DNA of 10,360 nucleotides from Pseudomonadota bacterium (GTDB lineage: Bacteria; Desulfobacterota; Syntrophia; Syntrophales; JADFWA01), in contig JADFWA010000110.1 in assembly GCA_015222855.1 (NCBI GenBank), positions 1-10,360 of the forward strand. Reading direction: 5' to 3'. Both the position numbers and the translations under genes were made by a program. This document shows, in pieces, positions 1 through 6,168 of the stretch. The notes below the pieces were generated by a model. The model was not told where the DNA came from, made no database searches, and worked only from the letters and a program-made list of their open reading frames with translations. The number at the start of each line of letters is the position of its first letter. Positions within the stretch are counted from its first letter, which is position 1.

Positions 1-2
1 CA

Positions 3-68
3 GATGAATATATAAAAAAAGTGGATGATATTCTTGCGGCTAAGGAAAAGGAAATCATGGAAATATAA
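3..68 (+). CDS. frr: Ribosome recycling factor, 3' end only
   Basis: Only the last 21 codons and the TAA stop are inside the window, and the 5' part lies upstream. The visible peptide reads DEYIKKVDDILAAKEKEIME plus a final I, which matches the end of the C-terminal helix of ribosome recycling factor. This protein splits post-termination 70S ribosomes together with EF-G in the cytoplasm. The position directly before uppS and cdsA is the usual frr context, often after tsf and pyrH, and supports the call. The identification rests on a short peptide plus synteny. The stop codon is 12 nt before a long palindromic repeat. Confidence 0.85.
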   Translation, partial: DEYIKKVDDILAAKEKEIMEI

Positions 69-79
69 ATCACACAGGC

Positions 80-240
80 AGGCACAAAGGCACAGAGGCA
101 CAAAGGGACAGAGTAAATATGTTCTATTGGTTTAATTGGTTCTATTAGTTCTATTGGTTAACCAATGAAACAAATGAAACTAATTGAACTAATAAAACTG
201 TTTTGTTCTTTTTTCTTTGTGCCTTTGTCACTTTGTGCCT
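80..240. repeat. Composite palindrome: octamer-repeat outer arms, nonamer-repeat inner arms
   Basis: This nearly perfect inverted repeat of about 160 bp has almost no loop. Its centre is the 14-bp palindrome ATTGGTTAACCAAT at 153-166. The outer left arm (80-111) is four tandem 8-nt units: AGGCACAA, AGGCACAG, AGGCACAA, AGGGACAG. The outer right arm (215-240), read on the minus strand, repeats the same octamer phase, and 23 of 26 positions match. The inner left arm (121-156) is four 9-nt units: GTTCTATTG, GTTTAATTG, GTTCTATTA, GTTCTATTG. The inner right arm mirrors them in the same phase, with 30 of 39 matching. Five of those nine mismatches would be G-U wobbles in RNA. The element fills most of the frr-uppS spacer. 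No T-run follows it, so it is not a standard intrinsic terminator. Confidence 0.9.
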
Positions 241-260
241 GAGTATCACAAACATCAACT

Positions 261-989
261 ATGGAAAGAATTGACAAAACAAAACTTCCTCAACACATAG
301 CCGTAATCATGGATGGTAATGGGAGATGGGCCAGAATCCATTCCGTGTCAAGGATAGAGGGTCACAGGAAGGGCTCCGAATCTGTGAGGGACATTGTGAG
401 AACATGTCGTGAGATCGGCATAAAGTATCTCACCCTCTATGCCTTTTCCGTCGAGAACTGGCTCCGCCCCGCCACAGAGGTGCGGGCGTTGATGGGCTTG
501 CTTGAAAAATTTCTGCGTTCAGAGCTTCAGGAGATGCAGGATAGCGACATCAGACTGATGGCCATAGGTGACATTGAGGGGCTTTCCAGAGGGGTAAAAA
601 AAGTTCTACGGGAAGCGATTGAAAAAACATCTGAAAATAAGGGAATGGTACTAAATCTGGCTCTCAGTTATGGCGGCAGAGATGAAATTGTCGAGGCGAC
701 AAAGAGGATATTGAAAGATAGTAATGCCGGCAAAATTACACACGAGGATATTACTAAAGAAATATTTTCAGATTATCTGTATACCTCGGGCATGCCTGAT
801 CCGGATTTGCTGATCAGGACGAGTGGCGAATACAGATTGAGTAATTTTCTCCTGTGGCAGTCGGCTTATACAGAATTTTATTTTACAGATACCTTGTGGC
901 CGGATTTTCGCGGAGAAAAACTTATCAAGGCTATCGCGGACTATCAGAACCGAGAAAGGAGATTCGGCCTGACAAGTGACCAGTCGTAA
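261..989 (+). CDS. uppS: Isoprenyl transferase (undecaprenyl diphosphate synthase)
   Basis: This cytoplasmic cis-prenyltransferase adds eight isopentenyl units to farnesyl diphosphate, giving the C55 lipid carrier of cell-wall synthesis. The 242-residue length is normal. Visible hallmarks are IAVIMDGNGRWA (13-24, with the metal-binding Asp18), H35, AFSVENW (61-67), LNLALSYGGRDEI (131-143) and the C-terminal signature from PDLLIRTSGE (181-190) through SNFLLWQ (194-200). The start is fixed by sequence: an in-frame TGA lies at 240-242, and no ATG, GTG or TTG occurs between it and 261. No Shine-Dalgarno motif is visible before the ATG, which sits 20 nt downstream of the palindrome. cdsA follows after 14 nt. 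The substrate comes from the MEP pathway, in which dxr, two genes downstream, acts. Confidence 0.97.
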   Translation: MERIDKTKLPQHIAVIMDGNGRWARIHSVSRIEGHRKGSESVRDIVRTCREIGIKYLTLYAFSVENWLRPATEVRALMGLLEKFLRSELQEMQDSDIRLMAIGDIEGLSRGVKKVLREAIEKTSENKGMVLNLALSYGGRDEIVEATKRILKDSNAGKITHEDITKEIFSDYLYTSGMPDPDLLIRTSGEYRLSNFLLWQSAYTEFYFTDTLWPDFRGEKLIKAIADYQNRERRFGLTSDQS

Positions 990-1003
990 AGAAGCCCTGC
1001 ATT

Positions 1004-1813
1004 ATGATGACCCCCCATATAAAAAGATGGATCACAGGAATCGTAGCGGTACCGATTATCTTTGCCATTATAATTTATGGTTCTAAGATGGTGTTTGCGG
1101 CTTTTGTCATGTTGCTTATTCTGGGAGCTGTAACAGAGTACAACAGTATGATTTTCGGAAAAGGGTTCTACTGGGAGAAGGTAGAAGGGTTAGTGATAGG
1201 CTTGTTGATACCCCTTGCGGCATGCCTTGGAGATATTCAGTTTGAATTTGCCATAATAACATTTCTCTTGATTATTGTATTTCTCTCTTTTCTGTTCAGG
1301 TTTAAAAACGGTTCAGTTGATCTTGCCAATTTAAGCAAGGTTGTATTCGGTTTTATGTATATCCCGCTTATGATGTCCTATCTTATATTTATACGAGATT
1401 TTGAAAGGGGGATATTATGGATATTTTTCATTATAGTTCTCGCGTTTTCCGGTGATATAGCCGCTTTTTACGTGGGCAAATCCATCGGTAAAAAGAAATT
1501 GATACCACATGTCAGTTCAGGAAAGACGGTGGAAGGAACGATCGGTCTGGTCGGTGGAAGTATCATAGGATGTGTCATATTTAAACTGTTATTTTTACCT
1601 GAGGTTTTGTTTGGTCACGCAGTATTATTAGGTCTTGTCGGGAGTATCCTCGGGCAGTTGGGAGATCTCTGCGAGTCTACAATTAAAAGGACTTCGGGTG
1701 TGAAAGATTCCGGCTTTTTCCTGCCGGGTCATGGCGGGATACTGGATCGGTTAGACTGTCTTCTTTTTATTATCCCCTTTGTTTATTATTACAAGGTATT
1801 TGTAATAAAATGA
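1004..1813 (+). CDS. cdsA: Phosphatidate cytidylyltransferase (CDP-diglyceride synthase)
   Basis: This integral inner-membrane enzyme makes CDP-diacylglycerol from CTP and phosphatidic acid, the branch point for all phospholipids. It has 269 residues and about seven to eight hydrophobic segments, for example 10-42, 62-75, 82-99, 113-130, 138-150, 178-198, 204-220 and 252-265. The family signature is clear near the C-terminus: S225, KR at 228-229, KD at 234-235, PGHGG at 241-245 and DRLD at 248-251. The upstream SGDIAAFYVGKSIGKKK stretch (149-165) is also characteristic. It starts 14 nt after uppS; an ATG-ATG pair leaves residue 1 or 2 open as the initiator, with only a weak AAGAAG upstream. 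Its product feeds PssA, encoded further along. The stop codon directly abuts an inverted repeat. Confidence 0.96.
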   Translation: MMTPHIKRWITGIVAVPIIFAIIIYGSKMVFAAFVMLLILGAVTEYNSMIFGKGFYWEKVEGLVIGLLIPLAACLGDIQFEFAIITFLLIIVFLSFLFRFKNGSVDLANLSKVVFGFMYIPLMMSYLIFIRDFERGILWIFFIIVLAFSGDIAAFYVGKSIGKKKLIPHVSSGKTVEGTIGLVGGSIIGCVIFKLLFLPEVLFGHAVLLGLVGSILGQLGDLCESTIKRTSGVKDSGFFLPGHGGILDRLDCLLFIIPFVYYYKVFVIK

Positions 1814-1906
1814 TTATTTAGCCACTAAGTCACTAAGACACAAAGGAAAAATGAAATTATACTACAATATTATAATCTTAGTGCCTTCGTGTCTTTGTGG
1901 CTAATA
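1814..1906. repeat. Octamer-unit inverted repeat between cdsA and dxr
   Basis: The left arm (1820-1844) contains AGCCACTA, AGTCACTA, AGACACAA in perfect 8-nt phase. The right arm (1878-1903), read on the minus strand, gives AGCCACAA, AGACACGA, AGGCACTA. The arms pair at 21 of 26 positions, and the five mismatches fall at every fourth base, which are the two variable positions of the AGNCACNA unit. TTATT-type flanks extend the stem outward, and ATTATA/TATAAT pairs in the loop region. The element begins right after the cdsA stop and ends about 15 nt before dxr, filling the spacer. There is no trailing T-run. Confidence 0.85.
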
Positions 1907-1921
1907 AGGTAACGTAATTAT

Positions 1922-3088
1922 ATGAAAAACATATCAATTCTTGGATCGACAGGCTCCATAGGCGTAAGCACGCTTGATGTGGCAGGCAGCAACCCTTCCA
2001 TGTTTAGGGTTGTGGCGCTGTCCGCCGGTAAGAATGTCAGCCTCCTGAAGGAACAAATTGATAAATTCAGACCAAAGGTTGTGTCTGTTCTTGATGAAGA
2101 TGGTGCTTACAGGCTCAAAGAAATGCTCGATTCGTCTCCACAGGTAAAGATTTTATGGGGAGCTGATGGATACAGAGAGGTTGCTTCCGTAAAAGAAGTG
2201 GATATGGTGGTCTCGGCCATAGTCGGAGCGGCGGGACTTCTTCCCACTATGGAGGCAATTGACGCGGGAAAGGATATAGCCCTTGCCAATAAAGAGACCA
2301 TGGTCATGGCGGGAAGTCTTGTCGTTGAAAAGGCCGCATCGAAAGGTGTAACGATATTGCCTGTTGACAGTGAACACAATGCCATTTTCCAGTGCCTGGC
2401 AGGCAGCAGGCGGGAGGATGTTAAGAGAATCATTCTTACCGCGTCCGGAGGCCCTTTTCTCTATCTGCCAGTGGAGGAACTCTCAAAAGTTAAGCTTGCC
2501 GATGCACTGAAACATCCCAACTGGGAGATGGGGAAAAAGATCACCATAGATTCCGCCTCCATGATGAACAAGGGACTTGAAGTTATCGAGGCAAAGTGGC
2601 TTTTTGATGTTGATATTGATAAAATTGATGTACACATTCACCCTCAAAGCATAGTCCATTCCATGGTGGAATACATAGACGGTTCGGTTGTGGCCCAACT
2701 GGGTGTTGCTGATATGAGGGGTCCGATATCCTACGCGCTTTCCTATCCGGAGAGGCTTTCACGAGAAGATCATGCCTTAAACCTGTTTGATGTGGGGCCT
2801 TTGGAATTTATTCCCCCGGATTTTGATAAATTCCCCAATCTGAAACTCGCGTACGTTGCCGGAAGAAAAGGGGGAACAATGCCTGCCGTTTTAAATGCCT
2901 CGAACGAGGTGGCCGTGGAGGCTTTTATTGCTGAGAAAATAGAATTTATGGATATGACGGTAGTTGTAAGAGATACTCTTTCCTCACATCGGCAAAAAGA
3001 GATTTCATCTATTGGAGATGTACTCGAAGCAGACAGGTGGGCAAGGGATAAGGCGGCAAAATATATCAAATATCAAAATGAAAAATGA
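1922..3088 (+). CDS. dxr: 1-deoxy-D-xylulose 5-phosphate reductoisomerase
   Basis: This cytoplasmic NADPH- and divalent-metal-dependent enzyme converts DXP to 2-C-methyl-D-erythritol 4-phosphate, the first committed MEP-pathway step. It has 388 residues; the E. coli enzyme has about 398. Motifs are the Rossmann loop GSTGSIGVSTLDV (8-20), NKET (123-126), VDSEHNAIFQC (148-158, with metal ligands D149 and E151), SGGPF (175-179), HPNWEMGKK (198-206) through SASMMNKGLE (211-220, with ligand E220) and HPQSIVHSMVEY (240-251). The ATG is preceded by AAGG at 1906-1909, a weak site with long (12 nt) spacing. The last eight codons (YIKYQNEK) and the stop lie inside the left arm of the downstream palindrome, so the native tail was probably replaced by repeat sequence. 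The catalytic core is unaffected. Confidence 0.97.
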   Translation: MKNISILGSTGSIGVSTLDVAGSNPSMFRVVALSAGKNVSLLKEQIDKFRPKVVSVLDEDGAYRLKEMLDSSPQVKILWGADGYREVASVKEVDMVVSAIVGAAGLLPTMEAIDAGKDIALANKETMVMAGSLVVEKAASKGVTILPVDSEHNAIFQCLAGSRREDVKRIILTASGGPFLYLPVEELSKVKLADALKHPNWEMGKKITIDSASMMNKGLEVIEAKWLFDVDIDKIDVHIHPQSIVHSMVEYIDGSVVAQLGVADMRGPISYALSYPERLSREDHALNLFDVGPLEFIPPDFDKFPNLKLAYVAGRKGGTMPAVLNASNEVAVEAFIAEKIEFMDMTVVVRDTLSSHRQKEISSIGDVLEADRWARDKAAKYIKYQNEK

Positions 3089-3186
3089 AAAAGTAAAATA
3101 ATTTGTCATTCTGAATTTATTTCAGAATCCCATTTTGCATTTTGCATTTTGATATTTGATATAATCCTTTTAACCTTTAACCTCAA
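3062..3186. repeat. Heptamer-unit palindrome overlapping the dxr 3' end
   Basis: The left arm is phased in 7-nt units: ATATCAA (3063), ATATCAA (3070), AATGAAA (3077), AATGAAA (3084), AAGTAAA (3091). The stem 3062-3080 / 3145-3163 is perfect over 19 bp. The right arm continues as AAAATGC heptamers on the minus strand. An internal hairpin ATTCTGAA / TTCAGAAT (3108-3115 / 3121-3128, 5-nt loop) closes the top. On the outer right side, 3166-3186 reads on the minus strand as two GGTTAAA heptamers joined to AGGATT. The element includes the dxr stop (3086-3088) and ends just upstream of the rseP ribosome-binding site. Confidence 0.9.
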
Positions 3187-3195
3187 TATACATTG

Positions 3196-3202
3196 AAAGG
3201 AG
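3196..3202 (+). promoter_or_regulatory. Strong Shine-Dalgarno fixing the rseP TTG start
   Basis: AAAGGAG lies 6 nt before a TTG at 3209. It is the best ribosome-binding site in the window and supports TTG as the rseP initiator. A nearby GTG at 3205 is out of frame. Confidence 0.8.
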
Positions 3203-3208
3203 AAGTGT

Positions 3209-4276
3209 TTGGTCGGTATAAACATAATATCTGTAGTCATTCTTCTGGGAGTATTGATCTTTGTCCACGAGCTTGGCCATTTTCTGGTGGCCAAGTGTTC
3301 AGGAGTAGGTGTATTGAAATTTTCTCTCGGGTTCGGTCCCAAATTGATAGGGAAAAAGATTGGTGAGACGGAATATATTATTTCACTGATACCACTGGGC
3401 GGCTATGTGAAACTTCTGGGGGAATCCTCGGAGGATGAAATATCGGAGGATGACGAGAAAAGATCTTTCCTGAGGCAACATGTGTCAAAAAGGATAGGAA
3501 TAGTTGCAGCCGGCCCCGCCTTCAATTTCCTTTTCGCCGTGGTCGTGTTTGCCATTATTTACATGGTTGGAGTTCCCGTTCTGACCTCGGAAGTCGGGGG
3601 TGTTCAGGAAGGGTTTCCCGCCTATGAAGCTGGAATTAAGGAGGGGGATATCATACTGGACATCAATGGGAAGGACGTCTCCAGTTGGTCTGAACTTGCC
3701 GGCATTATTTTTGATAGCAAAGGACAGGAACTAAAAATAAGGATAAGCAGAAATAATGAAATAAATGAAATAAGATTAAGGGCAAAACTGGTAAAGTCGA
3801 AGAATATTTTTGGTGAAGAGATTGATTCATATAAAATAGGCATAAGTGCAGCCCCTGACACCGTCATTGAGAGGTTAAATCCCTTCAGTGCATTTTGGGC
3901 CGGGATTGAACAATCATGGTTCATTACGAAAATCACGCTGATAAGTATTGCAAAAATGGTGAAAGGTGATCTCTCGCCCAAAACGCTGGGTGGTCCTATT
4001 CTGATCGCGCAGATGGCGGGTGCGCGTGTCCAGGAAGGGATAATGCCATTCGTATTTTTCATGGCTTTACTGAGTATAAACCTTGGGATAATTAACCTTC
4101 TTCCTGTTCCTCTCCTTGATGGGGGACACCTTTTCTTCTACATCATTGAACTGGTGTCGGGGAAGGAGGTAAATGTGAGATGGAGAGAAATGGCGCAGCA
4201 GATAGGATTCGTACTGTTAATAATGTTAATGATGTTTGTCTTTTATAATGATATAATGAGAATATTTGGTAAATAG
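3209..4276 (+). CDS. rseP: RseP/MmpA-type site-2 zinc metalloprotease
   Basis: This inner-membrane intramembrane protease cleaves anti-sigma factors and signal-peptide remnants within the membrane; its target here cannot be read from the sequence. It has 355 residues. The first transmembrane helix carries the zinc motif HELGH (20-24). GPAFNFLFA (102-110) is the conserved second element. One PDZ domain spans about 126-215, where E. coli RseP has two. The second active-site motif NLLPVPLLDGGH (296-307, with D304 as third zinc ligand) lies in a C-terminal helix, and a final helix is near 332-347. Initiation is at TTG with a strong AAAGGAG site. The dxr-rseP order is conserved in many bacteria. 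The gene sits between two repeat elements sharing an exact 37-bp sequence. Confidence 0.96.
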   Translation: MVGINIISVVILLGVLIFVHELGHFLVAKCSGVGVLKFSLGFGPKLIGKKIGETEYIISLIPLGGYVKLLGESSEDEISEDDEKRSFLRQHVSKRIGIVAAGPAFNFLFAVVVFAIIYMVGVPVLTSEVGGVQEGFPAYEAGIKEGDIILDINGKDVSSWSELAGIIFDSKGQELKIRISRNNEINEIRLRAKLVKSKNIFGEEIDSYKIGISAAPDTVIERLNPFSAFWAGIEQSWFITKITLISIAKMVKGDLSPKTLGGPILIAQMAGARVQEGIMPFVFFMALLSINLGIINLLPVPLLDGGHLFFYIIELVSGKEVNVRWREMAQQIGFVLLIMLMMFVFYNDIMRIFGK

Positions 4277-4449
4277 GCAAAGGATTATATCAAATATCAA
4301 ATATCAAAATGAAAAATGAAAAAGTAAAATGGAAAACCAACCGGTTTTTCTAGGATATTATTACATTGCACAATCCTCCTGATTTTACTTTTAAATTTCC
4401 TGTTTTGATATTTGCATTTTTTGCCCTTAACCCTTAGCCTTTAGCCTGT
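4277..4449. repeat. Heptamer-unit palindrome with extra GGCTAAA arm, between rseP and tsaB
   Basis: The left arm is in 7-nt phase: ATATCAA at 4287, 4294 and 4301, AATGAAA at 4308 and 4315, AAGTAAA at 4322. Positions 4294-4330 are identical to 3063-3099. The right arm 4382-4414 pairs with 4298-4330, with 12 and 10 perfect base pairs at the two ends. The top carries small hairpins: AAAACC / GGTTTT at 4333-4338 / 4343-4348, and AGGAT / ATCCT at 4352-4356 / 4373-4377. The distal part (about 4420-4449) reads on the minus strand as GGCTAAA, GGCTAAG, GGTTAAG, GGCAAAA. It is a second heptamer family that has only a GGCAAA remnant on the left side. It ends about 6 nt before the tsaB ATG. Confidence 0.85.
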
Positions 4450-4455
4450 AATATT

Positions 4456-5157
4456 ATGTTGACATTAGCGATCGATACATCTACAAAAACGGGAAGCGTT
4501 GCCCTTCTGAAGGGTGCTTCTATACTGGCGGAGTGTTTTACAAATGCGGGAATAAATCATTCGGAGACCTTACTGCCGACGATAGAAACCGTACTTTCAG
4601 TTGGAGGTGTAGAGATAGGAGAGGTTGATTTGTTCGCACTTACAACGGGCCCAGGTTCCTTTACAGGGCTTCGGATAGGTGCAAGTACCGTTAAAGGGCT
4701 TGCTCTTGCCACAGGCAAGCCGGTTGTGGGCGTATCCACAATGGATGCCCTTGCTTTGAATGTTGCTGATTCAACGATTACAATCTGTCCCATGCTGGAC
4801 GCCAGGAAAAGAGAAGTATATACCGCGCGTTACAGGCCCGTCAAAAACGGTATGCCTGAAAAGCTGGAAAGCGAAAAGGTTGTTGACGCTGAGGAATTTT
4901 TAAAAAGCTTGAACGAAGATGTCATATTTTTAGGTGATGGCGCAAAAAACTACGTTGGGCTTATTAGAGAAATCCTGCCTGACAGGTCATGTTTTGCGTC
5001 TCCCCATCTTCAATATGTAAAGGCTTCTGCTGTGGGCCTTATAGGGATGAAGAAATTTAGTGACGGGGATATACTGGAGTTAATGACTTTTACCCCTCAA
5101 TATCTCCGCCTTTCTGAGGCGGAAGTAAAAAAGGTCGCAGAGGCGGGAAGAAAATGA
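4456..5157 (+). CDS. tsaB: tRNA t6A37 biosynthesis protein TsaB
   Basis: TsaB is the non-catalytic ASKHA-fold partner of TsaD and TsaE in forming N6-threonylcarbamoyladenosine at position 37 of ANN-decoding tRNAs (cytoplasm). It has 233 residues, normal for the family. Visible motifs are LAIDTSTKTGSVAL (4-17), NHSETLLPTI (34-43), the signature TTGPGSFTGLRIG (63-75), GKPVVGVSTMDALA (87-100) and MLDARKREVY (113-122). No RimI acetyltransferase domain is fused. The ATG at 4456 has no Shine-Dalgarno motif, since the preceding bases are the pyrimidine-rich end of a heptamer array; TTG at 4459 is an in-frame alternative. TsaD and TsaE are not encoded in this window. Confidence 0.95.
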   Translation: MLTLAIDTSTKTGSVALLKGASILAECFTNAGINHSETLLPTIETVLSVGGVEIGEVDLFALTTGPGSFTGLRIGASTVKGLALATGKPVVGVSTMDALALNVADSTITICPMLDARKREVYTARYRPVKNGMPEKLESEKVVDAEEFLKSLNEDVIFLGDGAKNYVGLIREILPDRSCFASPHLQYVKASAVGLIGMKKFSDGDILELMTFTPQYLRLSEAEVKKVAEAGRK

Positions 5158-5191
5158 TTTTTCATCGAATTCCATGGGAGGTAAGTAGTTT

Positions 5192-5410
5192 ATGGAAAGG
5201 GCAGAAGAAGAGTTAATCGCAAAGTATATCGGTCAGGATGAAGAATTAAGAGAATGTGTTGAAGATCACAGGAAACTTGAAGCTGCGCTGGAAGATTTTA
5301 ACAGAAGAATCTATATTACACCGGAAGAAGAGTTGGAGAAAAAGAAGATTCAGAAGTTGAAACTTCTGGGTAAGGATAAAATTTTTAAAATTTTGGCAAA
5401 ATATCGATGA
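5192..5410 (+). CDS. Small DUF465 (YdcH-like) protein
   Basis: A 72-residue, highly charged, probably all-helical protein without signal peptide or membrane segment. The arrangement fits the DUF465/YdcH family: an N-terminal helix with H26 followed by K28 and L29, a short turn with the T43-P-E-E-E acidic cap, then a second helix with KKIQKLKLLGKDKIF (51-65). That family forms short two-helix hairpins and has no established molecular function. Initiation is well supported by GGGAGG at 5176-5181, 10 nt before the ATG. It starts 34 nt after tsaB with no repeat element in between, and its stop abuts a heptamer palindrome. Family assignment is from motif pattern only; reality as a gene is likely from the ribosome-binding site and composition. 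Confidence 0.8.
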   Translation: MERAEEELIAKYIGQDEELRECVEDHRKLEAALEDFNRRIYITPEEELEKKKIQKLKLLGKDKIFKILAKYR

Positions 5411-5515
5411 AATACAGGTTAAAGGCGAAAGGCTAAGGGCTAAAGGCTAAAGGTGAGCGGTTAAAAGCAAAAGGTTTTACCCTTAGCCCTTAGCCTTTCG
5501 CCCTTTGTCTTGTAT
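5411..5515. repeat. GGCTAAA heptamer palindrome between DUF465 gene and psd
   Basis: Starting at 5417, eight consecutive 7-nt units can be read: GGTTAAA, GGCGAAA, GGCTAAG, GGCTAAA, GGCTAAA, GGTGAGC, GGTTAAA, AGCAAAA. The right arm mirrors the first units, giving a perfect 20-bp stem 5424-5443 / 5483-5502. This is extended outward with bulges to ATACA / TGTAT at 5412-5416 / 5511-5515. An inner hairpin can form between GGTTAAAA (5459) and TTTTACC (5475-5481). The element begins directly after the upstream stop and ends 11 nt before psd. A T-rich tail is absent. Confidence 0.92.
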
Positions 5516-5526
5516 CTGGTAAGCTT

Positions 5527-6168
5527 ATGAATCATAATAGTATTATTGTTCGGGAAGGGTTTCTTTTTATTATACCCCTTGGAATTTTGACGGTTATTCT
5601 TGCCTATGCAGGGGTGGTTTGGGCGGCGGCCTTCTTCTTCATTGTTACTTTATTTGTTACATGGTTTTTCCGCAATCCGGAAAGAAAGACTCCTGAGGAT
5701 GAAAATGTAGTTGTATCTCCGGCCGATGGAAGGATTCTGAAGATAGAAGAGGTCATGGAAAATGCCATATTAAAGGGTAAATTTAAGAAAATAAGCATAT
5801 TTATGAACGTCTTCAATGTTCACGTAAACAGGATACCTTATTCCGGAAGGGTGGATGTTATCCAGTATAGAGAAGGCAAGTTTTTTTCTGCCAATCTGGA
5901 CAAGGCATCGTCTCTCAATGAAAGGAACTCAGTCCTTATTAAGACCGATGATGGGAGGGAGATTCTCACCATCCAGATAGCGGGAATAATAGCCAGGAGG
6001 ATCGTCTGCTGGATAAAAGAGGGGATAAAAATCGAAAGGGGGCGGCGTTTCGGTCTCATTCGCTTTGGATCGAGACTCGAAGTTTTCCTTCCCATTGATT
6101 CAACCATTTCGGTGAAAGTGGGAGACAGGGTCAAGGGGGGTGAGACACCGATAGGGTATCTGTCATGA
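5527..6168 (+). CDS. psd: Phosphatidylserine decarboxylase, short archaeal-type proenzyme
   Basis: This membrane-bound, pyruvoyl-dependent enzyme decarboxylates phosphatidylserine to phosphatidylethanolamine. It has 213 residues, typical of the short Psd/archaetidylserine-decarboxylase-like class rather than the roughly 300-residue E. coli class. Two hydrophobic helices (about 12-30 and 33-48) precede FRNPER (48-53). Conserved blocks are VSPADGRI (63-70), FMNVFNVHVNR (92-102) and NERN (131-134). The self-cleavage site is G181-S182 in RFGLIRFGSRLEVFLP, where Ser182 would become the pyruvoyl group, giving a large beta and a small C-terminal alpha chain. The final GGETPIGYL is also typical. The start has only a weak GGTAAG upstream. 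The stop overlaps the pssA start (ATGA), so the two are probably translationally coupled. Confidence 0.95.
   Translation: MNHNSIIVREGFLFIIPLGILTVILAYAGVVWAAAFFFIVTLFVTWFFRNPERKTPEDENVVVSPADGRILKIEEVMENAILKGKFKKISIFMNVFNVHVNRIPYSGRVDVIQYREGKFFSANLDKASSLNERNSVLIKTDDGREILTIQIAGIIARRIVCWIKEGIKIERGRRFGLIRFGSRLEVFLPIDSTISVKVGDRVKGGETPIGYLS

Noticed and set aside
80..240. CRISPR array from regularly spaced repeats
   Set aside because: Units are 8-9 nt with no spacers between them and mirror-image arms; no cas gene is present.
4366..4394. Possible sigma70-like promoter before tsaB (TTGCAC, 17 nt, TTTTAA)
   Set aside because: The -10 match is poor and the region is inside the palindrome; AT-rich sequence gives such hits by chance.
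3062..4449. Insertion sequence or composite transposon around rseP
   Set aside because: There is no transposase and no target-site duplication that I could see, and the enclosed gene is in its usual syntenic place.
80..5515. Spacer palindromes as intrinsic transcription terminators
   Set aside because: None is followed by a T-run, several are long AT-rich stems, and they separate genes normally co-transcribed (dxr-rseP, frr-uppS).
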